Below are positions 34,733-41,683 of a stretch of 64,000 nucleotides of DNA, one piece after another. The translations under genes were made by a program, and so were the position numbers. The DNA is from UBA11865 sp041570195. GTDB taxonomy: Bacteria; Chloroflexota; Anaerolineae; Promineifilales; Promineifilaceae. Positions within the stretch are counted from its first letter, which is position 1. Every line of letters begins with the position of its first letter. The stretch lies in NCBI GenBank assembly GCA_041570195.1, contig JBFFWQ010000013.1, positions 16,588 through 80,587 of the forward strand, read 5' to 3'. The notes below the pieces were generated by a model. That model did not search any database. It had not been told where the DNA came from and was given only the letters and a program-made list of their open reading frames with translations.

Positions 34733-35485
34733 ATGAGTAGTATCGAGCTTGCAGGAGATAAGGGTGAGTCATGCACGACGGGCCATACGACAGTGTGGTC
34801 AGGCGGTCCGGCATTGAGCGGACTGGGGAAAACTTCCGTGGCTGAGGAAGACGTGCTGTACCTCGGCACTGTAAGACGCCTGATGGTCAAACATTTCGAC
34901 CAGGAGCAGCTAGAGACTCTGGCATTTGATCTGGGCATCCCCTGGGGCGAGTTACCGGGCGATGGGCTGGCGGCCAAGTCCCGATCTCTTGTTACCTGCC
35001 TTGCAGAGCGTGGGCGAATCGACCAGCTGGTGGAAATCCTGGCCGAAGAACGGCCGCTGGTCGACTGGCCGGTAGTACCGGACAGCAGGCAACAGATGAT
35101 GGGCGTCGCGTATCTGGCGCCGGCCATTCCCGAGGCGTCGGCGGCGCGTGTTGAGGGGCATGGATCGGCCTCGAATAGCGATAGATCGAGCACGCCCCGT
35201 GATTATGATCTGCCGAACCTCAGGAGTGGGCTGCTCTCGAGTCTAATGACGGGAGCGGGAGTTGGATTCGTCGCCGGCGTCGCCTTCGCGCTCGTCACGT
35301 TTATCGTCGCCGGCATCTTAAAGGACGCAATAACCTACCATACCGGCGTCTGGCCCGATTGGTTTCCAGGACAGATTCCTGACTTTATCCTTTCAGAATG
35401 GTGGTTTATCATCATCGTTGTTTCGTTTACGGCAGTCGGAGCCATCGTTGGCTCCCGAGGGCCGAGACGCGTTGAACTCTTATAG
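34733..35485 (+). CDS. Membrane protein with N-terminal effector-associated (death-like) domain
   Basis: Up to 250 residues. Residues about 40-110 match the helical effector-associated domain pattern of bacterial conflict proteins: LGTVRRLMVKHFDQEQLETL, AFDLGIPWGELPGDGLAAKS, RSLVTCLAERGRIDQLVEIL. Such domains recruit partner effectors carrying the same domain. A Pro/Ser-rich linker follows. Two transmembrane helices then appear: a glycine-rich one (LMTGAGVGFVAGVAFALVTF) and WWFIIIVVSFTAVGAIVGSR. The start is uncertain, since a TATACT box sits four bases before this ATG and a downstream GTG is possible. No matching effector gene is visible within the window. The domain assignment is from memory of the family pattern. 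Confidence 0.6.
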   Translation: MSSIELAGDKGESCTTGHTTVWSGGPALSGLGKTSVAEEDVLYLGTVRRLMVKHFDQEQLETLAFDLGIPWGELPGDGLAAKSRSLVTCLAERGRIDQLVEILAEERPLVDWPVVPDSRQQMMGVAYLAPAIPEASAARVEGHGSASNSDRSSTPRDYDLPNLRSGLLSSLMTGAGVGFVAGVAFALVTFIVAGILKDAITYHTGVWPDWFPGQIPDFILSEWWFIIIVVSFTAVGAIVGSRGPRRVELL

Positions 35486-35741
35486 AGTCGTCAAGAACGT
35501 CCACTCTCCAGGTCATGCCCGGACCTCCCGCTTGAGAATAACGTGGCGACCACCGGCAACCCCTGACAAACTTCGCATTGCCTCCGTCCAGACCCTATGT
35601 TATCGTGTGCATGCGTCAAATAGCATGACATAAGGTGTCCATAGAAGACGCCGGTCATCCTTCTGCGCGTGTCTTGCAGTTGACTGCAATTTCAACCACC
35701 AGATTTGTGTACATCGGCGGATTAAACAAGATCAAGGCGAG

Positions 35742-36641
35742 ATGAAAGCCATGAAGAGATCACTTGGGGTTGCACTCTTGTTCGTGTTGCTTACGTCGAT
35801 TTCCGTGACGCTCCGACCTGGAGTAGCCCAATCTGATGATAACTCATCATTGACTGAGCAGACGGGTTATTCAGGCAATCATGAAGATAGACCTTGGGAT
35901 CGCCTCAACCATCCGGCTTCCGAGGCGAACAGCCTACCAGTCGCCGCAGCTTTGTATGCCACAGATGGGCATAGTTTGTACTTGATCGACAGGACCACCG
36001 GCAGTGAGACGCTGATTGGCGATCACGGGTCAGAGGGAGCTACCATCAGTGCCCTGGCGTTTGACGACGATGGGATCCTTTATGGCCTAAGTCTGTCATT
36101 CGGGTCTCGGCTGTTTACGATTGATCTTTCCAATGGAAATACAGACGATGTCGGTCCGTTGGACGTGGGTAGTGTGTTTGGGGGCGGACTGGCCTTTGAC
36201 GCATCAGATCAGCTGTATGGCGCTACTGTGAGAGACAGCGCAGACAGCCTTGTGAAGATGTTTACTATCGATACAATCACCGGCGCCGCTACGATTCTGG
36301 GTCCAGCCTTAGGTGGCGATCGCATTATCACCGGACTCGCTTCTGACGGCCCGACGCTCTATGCCACCGATAGCGTGAGCAACACTCTGGGCACAGTTGA
36401 TCCCAGTACAGGCGCCTATACAGCTATTGGGGATCCAGGCGTAACAACCGGCGGCACGGGTGGGCTGGCGATTGATCCGCTTGGTGGAACACTTTACGCC
36501 GCTTTTACAGGCATTGACAGTGGCTTCTACACGCTGGATAAAGATACGGGGGCAGCAACGCTAGTGGCCGATAATGGCGCATATTGGGGTTTGGCCTTTG
36601 CGCCGCCTCTGCGTGTATACGTGCCTCTCATAGTTCGCTGA
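35742..36641 (+). CDS. Secreted beta-propeller-like protein with VYVPLIVR tail
   Basis: A 299-residue exported protein. It has a signal peptide (MKRSLGVALLFVLLTSISVT, cleavage probably near VAQS) and then about five repeats of a propeller-blade type. Examples are ALYATDGHSLYLIDRTTGSE, GILYGLSLSFGSRLFTIDLS, QLYGATVRDS..FTIDTITG, LYATDSVSNTLGTVDPSTG and LYAAFTGIDSGFYTLDKDTG. These resemble DUF4394/NHL-like blades with Asp-x-x-Thr-Gly turns. The extreme C-terminus VYVPLIVR is a short tail I associate with exported proteins of Chloroflexota; its role is unproven. No RBS of note. It is flanked by non-coding DNA, so it looks monocistronic. Confidence 0.7.
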   Translation: MKAMKRSLGVALLFVLLTSISVTLRPGVAQSDDNSSLTEQTGYSGNHEDRPWDRLNHPASEANSLPVAAALYATDGHSLYLIDRTTGSETLIGDHGSEGATISALAFDDDGILYGLSLSFGSRLFTIDLSNGNTDDVGPLDVGSVFGGGLAFDASDQLYGATVRDSADSLVKMFTIDTITGAATILGPALGGDRIITGLASDGPTLYATDSVSNTLGTVDPSTGAYTAIGDPGVTTGGTGGLAIDPLGGTLYAAFTGIDSGFYTLDKDTGAATLVADNGAYWGLAFAPPLRVYVPLIVR

Positions 36642-36872
36642 TGGGCTGCTAAGAGGCTTGTCGCTGTGAATTACTAGGCTGATAGGATCCCTTCACGCGT
36701 CTGGTCTGCCGCAGCCTGTGGATAGCGATTAGGAATCGCCGGCGTTTCATCCACGGTACTTCTACCTGACACTGCTTCCCTCAAGGCCCTTGAACGGCTA
36801 GCCGGCGTGGGGACCGACCTCAAGCGCTCGGCCCGCCACGGCGGCAATCGGCTAAAACGCTATACACCGCTG
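36642..36872. other. Region without a supported gene
   Basis: No recognised gene or terminator between the propeller gene and the conserved leader block. Confidence 0.45.
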
Positions 36873-36931
36873 GTATCGTTGTCATAGGTGCAATCTCCCA
36901 GTCCGTAGGCAAGCCAAACCCCCTCTGTAAA
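36873..36931 (+). promoter_or_regulatory. Conserved leader block, copy 2
   Basis: Aligns without gaps to 32255-32313 (39 of 59 positions by my count). GTATC, GTCATAG and CCTCTGTAAA keep identical distances of 8 and 41 bases. It precedes the second tiny membrane peptide by 39 bases. Confidence 0.5.
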
Positions 36932-36970
36932 GGAGAATACTTGCTTGATTGGCTGCTCAGGGAGGCTCGC

Positions 36971-37093
36971 GTGTACGAATTCTTTCAGAACATCGCCCTA
37001 TTATTGTGGATTTCGTTTGCTATTTCTAGCGTCATGTATTTGGGACTGTTCGCTTACGACAGGTTTATGACGGCCGAAGCTGAAAACGAGTAG
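36971..37093 (+). CDS. Tiny single-helix membrane peptide, copy 2 (40 aa)
   Basis: A 40-residue peptide starting at GTG, five bases after a perfect GGAGG. It reads YEFFQNIALLLWISFAISSV, then MYLGLFAYDRF and the acidic end MTAEAENE. Its layout matches copy 1, with L-x-W-I-S early in the helix, a central Ser-Val, and a charged end. It shares the conserved leader block with copy 1. It is the longest of the three. Confidence 0.5.
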   Translation: MYEFFQNIALLLWISFAISSVMYLGLFAYDRFMTAEAENE

Positions 37094-37190
37094 AGGACTG
37101 CCGAGCCATTGACAGGATCGGCATTGTCTGGCTCAATGATTCACACCGATCGTCGTCTAGTTCCTGGGCCAATCTAAAAAGGGGTCTCAT

Positions 37191-37292
37191 ATGATTATCC
37201 TTCAAGCATTGGGCGCCATTCTCTGGATCTTGCTCCTGGCATCGATTGTCGTCTTTGCGGTTGTCACCGCACGAGAGATCGACTCGGAGTAG
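37191..37292 (+). CDS. Tiny single-helix membrane peptide, copy 3 (33 aa)
   Basis: A 33-residue peptide: MIILQALGAILWILLLASIV, then VFAVVTAREIDSE. It matches copy 1 almost position for position in plan (ILWI, Ser-x-Val-x-Phe, TxREI). AAGGGG lies eight bases before the ATG. It follows copy 2 by 97 bases, and its upstream DNA does not resemble the leader block of the other two. Confidence 0.45.
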   Translation: MIILQALGAILWILLLASIVVFAVVTAREIDSE

Positions 37293-37303
37293 CGCGGATT
37301 GAA

Positions 37304-37490
37304 TCCTGTACCGGTCAGCAATACCGGGTTCCGGGGCGCCATTTGACCCGGCGCTAGCGCGCGAGAAGGCGGCTGATGCTGGATTCTTGAGCCGTTCTGA
37401 CTGGCCTGAATTCGAGCTGCTGGTTAATGACAGCCATAATCCGGGCCAGTTATTCGATGTGTTCGCCGAGCAGTGGCAGGAATACTGTCA
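37304..37490 (+). pseudogene. Fragment of an ABC transporter solute-binding protein (family 5), upstream piece
   Basis: The frame reads GAPFDPALAREKAADAGFLS, then DWPEFELLVNDSHNPGQLFD and VFAEQWQEY. This closely follows the SBP_bac_5 pattern in oligopeptide/nickel binding proteins (P-x-D-P-x-x-A-x-x-L-L-x-x-A-G-F, then LLVND, then AxxIxxQWxE). The N-terminal two thirds of the gene are missing. The continuation is found at 40054-40320. Confidence 0.65.
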
Positions 37491-37670
37491 TCGTCGGCCG
37501 TTCCTCGTCGGTTCTTCTGGTTGCAAGTGGAATCCATCAGTAGCCAATCAGTATCTCGTAGAACAGATCCTCTGGCAACTGCAATATTCGACAAGCAGCG
37601 CAGGGCCACGACCAGAGGCAAGTACCTCTACCATCGAGCGCCGCGACGCTACCGCATGCTTGATGAATAG

Positions 37671-37950
37671 CATGCAGAAACGCGAGACACTTACCTTTCC
37701 CAGGCATTCGACGACCAAGCTGGCGCTCTGCTGGTGGGCTTTGACGATCTACAACTGGTGCCGCCCCCACCGGATGCTGCGCAGCAGAGTTAAGCAATAT
37801 TATGGCCAAAGCAGGTACGTTGATAGGACACCGGCGATGGCCGTTGACGTGGCCAGAGAGGTCTTCACAGAGGAAATGGTATTAAGGGTGCAGGTCTTCC
37901 AGTTTTGCAGTTGCCAAACAGGCCCATATTCTAGGCATCATCGGAGGTGA
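37671..37950 (+). pseudogene. Transposase C-terminal remnant
   Basis: Reads MQKRETLTFPRHSTTKLALC, then WWALTIYNWCRPHRMLR and YVDRTPAMAVDVAREVF. This corresponds to the C-terminal part of DDE-type transposases (YNFCRPHxxLR, then RTPAMAxG). The rest of the gene and the element ends are not visible. It shows that a mobile element once entered this zone. Confidence 0.6.
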
Positions 37951-38132
37951 AAAGGCGCTATTGTACTTTTTCGCGTCTTTATGGGAGATACCCAAATATG
38001 GTGATTACAGACCTTCCTTAGGTGCAGCCGCCAGAATGGCCGGCTCCAGACACAGAAGATAGCGAGGTAACGAGAAGGAGTCGAAGAAAACGAGAAGCAG
38101 CGGCCCATTAACGCGTACAGACTCGTGAGAGA

Positions 38133-38163
38133 ACCTCCCGGAAGTCAACCGCCTCCGGGAGGT
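38133..38163 (-). terminator. Terminator hairpin after the lipoprotein gene
   Basis: A perfect 10-bp stem, ACCTCCCGGA with TCCGGGAGGT, 11-base loop, 23 bases beyond the lipoprotein stop codon on the minus strand. The following minus-strand sequence is only mildly T-rich. Confidence 0.55.
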
Positions 38164-38185
38164 CCGTTTCATTAGATTCCTGTGC

Positions 38186-39310
38186 TTACCAGAGAAAACT
38201 AAAAGAGTCTAGGACCAGGTCGTATAGTGCTTGAATTTCGACGTAGGCATCAGCGGCCGGGTCGTCAGGAATGAAGGTGAGCGTATACAAGCGACCGTCA
38301 CGTACCAGCACCACTTGGCGGCTCAGATCCTGCATGGGTACCTGTTCAAACTGGTTGGCCCATACGCCATCCAGCATATAGCCAAATGACCATATCACGT
38401 CCGATCCGGGCAGAGCTGTTTCAACCTCAGACACTTTGTCGGCCGTGACTTCTTCCAGTGATCGGCCGCCAGCATCCTCAACTGTAATGAAAAGGCGGGC
38501 GTGAGCGACGTCTAGTGGGGAACCCACGTAAACGGATGTTTCTGTGCCACCCCCTTCCGTTGTCAGGCTGTCATCGGCCACGTAGCCAACGGGCAGCAGC
38601 ATACAAAAGCCATCTTCAGCATTTGTGAAAAGGATTGTATCTGCGGTCACTTCTGGGCATTCCGGCCCTGCCATCAGCGGCGCCTCCGGCTCTATGCCAA
38701 TGAATTGGAAGGAGCTGGTTATCTGGTCAAAAAGCGCTTCGGCTTCTTGACCGACGGCGCCATATTCGTCGCCAATTCGGGCAATCATCAGGTCATACAC
38801 CTTGTCGTCGTGGGTCGTAATGACTCGCCGATTTCTGTCCTGACCTGGTAGATGATCCAGTACTGTCGCCGTTTCTTCGCCCAACTCGATTGCTATAAGG
38901 GACATCGTGGCCAAATCCGCCTCAGAGGGGTAGTCAGGAATTACTTCCTGTATAGATCGACCCTCTAGTGCTTCCGAGCGGATAATCGCCATCGGTGCCT
39001 CCGTGTTCAGCGGAGATCGCACGTAAAGCGCCAGTGAACCATCCTGCGTTTGTAGGACATCATAATTGTCCGGGTACAAAAAGCAGATACCTTGGGCGGC
39101 GTACATCAATTGATGTGTGTCGGCCTCGGGTTGGGGACAATTGGCTACAGACACCTTTTCGGCTTCGGGCGCAGAATCCGTTTCCGCAGGCGTAATCACA
39201 CTTGGATCGGCAGGATCGGTAGGATCGGCAGGATCGGCAACGGTGTTGCAAGCTACCAGTACAGAAAGTGCTAGCAACATAAGTACGATCATGTGTAAGT
39301 GATATTTCAC
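38186..39310 (-). CDS. Lipoprotein with two tandem repeat domains
   Basis: A 374-residue exported lipoprotein of unknown function. The signal peptide ends in the lipobox LSVLVAC (Cys 21), followed by an Asp-Pro-Thr/Ala linker encoded by a 9-bp DNA repeat. Two homologous domains of about 140 residues follow. The first has GICFLYPDNYDV, LYVRSPLNTEAP, SEALEGRSIQEV; the second has GFCMLLPVGYVA, VYVGSPLDVAHA, EDAGGRSLEEV. Each ends with a segment around a Gln-x-x-x-Arg and a final amphipathic helix. The single conserved cysteine pair in each domain may be a disulfide. It has its own terminator and lies on the opposite strand to its neighbours. Confidence 0.8.
   Translation of the reverse strand: MKYHLHMIVLMLLALSVLVACNTVADPADPTDPADPSVITPAETDSAPEAEKVSVANCPQPEADTHQLMYAAQGICFLYPDNYDVLQTQDGSLALYVRSPLNTEAPMAIIRSEALEGRSIQEVIPDYPSEADLATMSLIAIELGEETATVLDHLPGQDRNRRVITTHDDKVYDLMIARIGDEYGAVGQEAEALFDQITSSFQFIGIEPEAPLMAGPECPEVTADTILFTNAEDGFCMLLPVGYVADDSLTTEGGGTETSVYVGSPLDVAHARLFITVEDAGGRSLEEVTADKVSEVETALPGSDVIWSFGYMLDGVWANQFEQVPMQDLSRQVVLVRDGRLYTLTFIPDDPAADAYVEIQALYDLVLDSFSFLW
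39204..39239. repeat. Four tandem copies of a 9-bp repeat
   Basis: GGATCGGCA repeated four times (one with T for C). On the minus strand it encodes Asp-Pro-Ala/Thr triplets in the linker behind the lipobox, a place where length variation by slippage would be tolerated. Confidence 0.8.
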
Positions 39311-39486
39311 GATTGTTCACCTCATCTCTTAGGATTTTGTCTGTGGATCACTGTTGAGACGTGACACCATGCATTATTACACTCAACAGGGTCAACTACT
39401 CGACACATATTTGGTGCGACGAAATTTGGGACATGTCGAATTCCCCAATTCGACGCCTTTCTTCGCAGTATAAGAGAGGTGATCGG

Positions 39487-39783
39487 TCAATTCGTCATAC
39501 CTTAGACAGACCGGAACTCCGACAAAAGACGGAGCCAGCACCTAGATGCACCTGGGCACTATGATTCTGCTCCTTCAGCGCAATATCGTTATGAATTGGG
39601 TTTGGCGCTGGGTGAAGAGCCGGCCGAAAGCTACGGTTGGAACTCCTTCAGTGGCAAGGCGACTTATCTCGACCATGCTTTACACAACACAAAATCGCCA
39701 AACTTTCGCAGACGGTCAATGTAATGCTGTGCATACTGTAACTGAAGTTATTAACTCGGGATCCCCAACTCTGGTGGCATCTG
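39487..39783 (+). pseudogene. Possible remnant of an exported endonuclease/exonuclease/phosphatase-fold nuclease
   Basis: No start codon. One frame reads YRYELGLALGEEPAESYGW, then NSFSGKATYLDHALHNTK; after a shift another reads HTVTEVINSGSPTLVAS. The order F-x-G-x-x-x-YLDHAL followed by a VTxxxINxDEP-like segment is what I expect near the C-terminus of ExeM-like secreted nucleases. Frameshifts and loss of the rest make it non-functional. The family assignment is tentative. Confidence 0.35.
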
Positions 39784-39813
39784 CGGCAAAACGGAGGGTT
39801 GACATTGAGCTAA

Positions 39814-40050
39814 GTGCGTTCCATTGCCATCGTGGTCCTATGGTGGCTCTCCCTTGCCCTCATCATTTTCACCGTCTTTATGATAATTGAGGAGTTGCGC
39901 TACCCAGGGGAGTACATTCGAGAGTATGGCAACCAAGGGGAGTATCTAGGGGAATACTCGGTTTATATTGACGGAGCGTTTGTACCAGTGCCGCCTCCCA
40001 AACCGGAAGCCGGATTGGCATGCCCCCAATATCTGTACCAATCACGATGA
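39814..40050 (+). CDS. Small single-helix membrane protein (78 aa)
   Basis: Starts at GTG and reads RSIAIVVLWWLSLALIIFTV, then FMIIEELRYPGEY. The rest is a Tyr/Gly/Glu-rich tail with repeated GEY words (PGEYIREYG, QGEYLGEYS). The N-terminal helix has the same plan as the tiny peptides at 32349, 36971 and 37191 (aromatic W near the start, then Leu-Ser-Leu, acidic/basic end), so it may be a fourth member with an added tail. The ribosome-binding site is poor (GGAGGG 15 bases upstream). Its 3' end reads into the binding-protein fragment, so the tail may be out of frame. Confidence 0.35.
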   Translation: MRSIAIVVLWWLSLALIIFTVFMIIEELRYPGEYIREYGNQGEYLGEYSVYIDGAFVPVPPPKPEAGLACPQYLYQSR

Positions 40051-40053
40051 GAG

Positions 40054-40320
40054 GGTCGGTGTCACTATTGTCTTGGAACGCCAAAACAAAGACCCTTCGC
40101 CGCTCATGGTCATGGTCCTGACGGCCGATTATCCCGATCCAGACTCTTTCCTGCGGGTAGCTCCCTTGCTTCGAAACGGCGGTTGGAGACACGCCGAATA
40201 TAAGCCCTGGTGGAAGGCGCCCGTCGAGTCACCGATCGGCGCCAGCGGCTGGCCGTGTATCGCCAGGTAGAACCCCTGCTGGTGGAAGAGGCGCCGGTCA
40301 TTCCGTTTAGTTATTGCTAA
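40054..40320 (+). pseudogene. Fragment of an ABC transporter solute-binding protein (family 5), downstream piece
   Basis: Reads VGVTIVLERQNKDPSPLMVM, then TADYPDPDSFLRV; after a frameshift near 40205 it continues LVEGARRVTDRRQRLAVYRQ and VEPLLVEEAPVIPFSYC to the TAA at 40318. These are the hallmark C-terminal segments of SBP_bac_5 proteins (ADYPDPDxFL; RLxLYxxxExxLVExAPxIPxxY). The piece continues the fragment at 37304-37490 at the protein level. Confidence 0.68.
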
Positions 40321-40393
40321 AGCCATAACCTGATTAAGCCGTGATTCAGGCCCTGGCCCGCCAATACCAACTTCTTCATCCTCAAAGACGTAA

Positions 40394-41428
40394 TCATGGA
40401 GGGGCATTGACGGAAAGGCGCTGGAGAGCGGGATAAGCCAAGAACAGGTTTTCCATCACTAGGCGGGTGTTGGCGTTACGCTCCAGTTGCCATAGCGCCC
40501 GTTCAGCATGGCGCAGGCCACTGAGAATTGTCTCCGCCGACCAGGTTCGGGCATGAGCATGAAGGCTATCTAGCTGGTCGACGTTGCTGATAGCTTCTGC
40601 CTCGGGGCCGGCCGTGGCGATCAGCGCCAGGTCTCGCCAGTAACCGAGCCAGAGTCGCAACAGGTCGGGCAGTTCCTCGGGTTGACGAGCCAGCCGCTCG
40701 GCCGCGGCGAAACGGTCGACCCGAGTCAGGCCAAAAATCTCGTGCAACAGCTCCATGTGGGCCGCTCGTTCGTCCAGCAGCGCCGGGTTTTGGGCCAACG
40801 TGACCGCCAGGCCAAGCCGTCCGTCGGCCAGATGGGCCAGGATCCGGGCCTGGGCCGGCTCCACGTCCCAGCGCTCGATCAGGGCTGATTCGATCAACTC
40901 GGCCTTCAAAGGCCGCAAGCTAATGACCCGGCAGCGGGAAGTGATGGTCGGCAGCAGGGTATCGGCCGCGGTGGCGGTCAGGATCAGGACCACGTCGCCT
41001 GGCGGCTCCTCCAATGTCTTCAAGAAGGCGTTGGCCGCACTTTGGTTGGCCGCTTCAAAACCGTCCACCACAGCGACTTTGATCCGGGCTTCGGCGGCAG
41101 TCAGGTTTAGCTCGCTCTGCAGCTGGCGGATCTGATCGATCTTGAGTGTGACCTTGCCCCGGCCGCTAGATTCACCGGTGACGTTCTTGACGTCAGGATG
41201 GCGACCGGCGGCGATGAGCATACAGGATCGACAGTGGCCGCAGGGCCTTTCGGCTGGCGCGCCGGCCGTGCAATTCAAGGCCTGGGCGAGAGTGCGGGCC
41301 AGGCTGCCTTTGCCGACCTGGGACGGCCCAGTGATCAAATAGGCGTGGCCAACCCTCTTGTGTTTGATAGCCGCTTGCAGTACCTCGACCGCCCATTCAT
41401 GGCCGACGATTTTCTGCCATTCGTTCAT
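40394..41428 (-). CDS. holB: DNA polymerase III delta-prime subunit
   Basis: Clamp-loader subunit of the replicative polymerase, 344 residues. It has the AAA+ core with a Walker-A-like GPSQVGKGSLARTLAQAL, the four-cysteine zinc module (CTAGAPAERPCGHCRSC), the family VDGFEAANQSAANAFLKTLE, EPPGDVVLILTATA and TITSRCRVISLRPL (the SRC motif with the arginine finger). The Thr of the Walker lysine pair is replaced by Gly, as expected for delta-prime, which does not hydrolyse ATP. It lies at the right border of the accessory zone, on the minus strand behind the broken binding-protein fragment. Confidence 0.93.
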   Translation of the reverse strand: MNEWQKIVGHEWAVEVLQAAIKHKRVGHAYLITGPSQVGKGSLARTLAQALNCTAGAPAERPCGHCRSCMLIAAGRHPDVKNVTGESSGRGKVTLKIDQIRQLQSELNLTAAEARIKVAVVDGFEAANQSAANAFLKTLEEPPGDVVLILTATAADTLLPTITSRCRVISLRPLKAELIESALIERWDVEPAQARILAHLADGRLGLAVTLAQNPALLDERAAHMELLHEIFGLTRVDRFAAAERLARQPEELPDLLRLWLGYWRDLALIATAGPEAEAISNVDQLDSLHAHARTWSAETILSGLRHAERALWQLERNANTRLVMENLFLAYPALQRLSVNAPP

Positions 41429-41558
41429 GTCGCTATTGTAGAAGTTATTTCGCGCAACGTAAACTCCGGTTACAAGAACGGTGCCAGCTAACGGGGCAGT
41501 TCATCAGCGGACACCGACCTGCGCGGACCATAGAAGTGGGCAAAGCCGGCATAGTGAT

Positions 41559-41672
41559 TTAGCCAGCTTGGGCGCCGTTGGGGACCGGCCTCATGGGCAT
41601 CGCGAGGGCCGGAGTGATGCCGGCGTTGTGGCCGATGTCGAAAAGCAGACCTTCGCTTGGGAGGTCCATCAT
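41559..41672 (-). other. Short open frame (37 aa) downstream of the methyltransferase
   Basis: Reads MMDLPSEGLLFDIGHNAGIT and PALAMPMRPVPNGAQAG, and after a frame change NHYAGFAHFYGPRRSVSADE continues to 41488. The composition looks protein-like, so this may be a decayed gene tail; no family can be assigned. Confidence 0.25.
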
Positions 41673-41683
41673 TGCGCCCGGCT

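Noticed and set aside
33765..37353. Shared word CCGGGGCGCC followed by GACCC at 33765 and 37331, as an attachment-site pair
   Set aside because: Only ten bases are identical and the spacing differs. At 37331 the word belongs to the binding-protein fragment, so chance or old homology explains it better than recombination sites.
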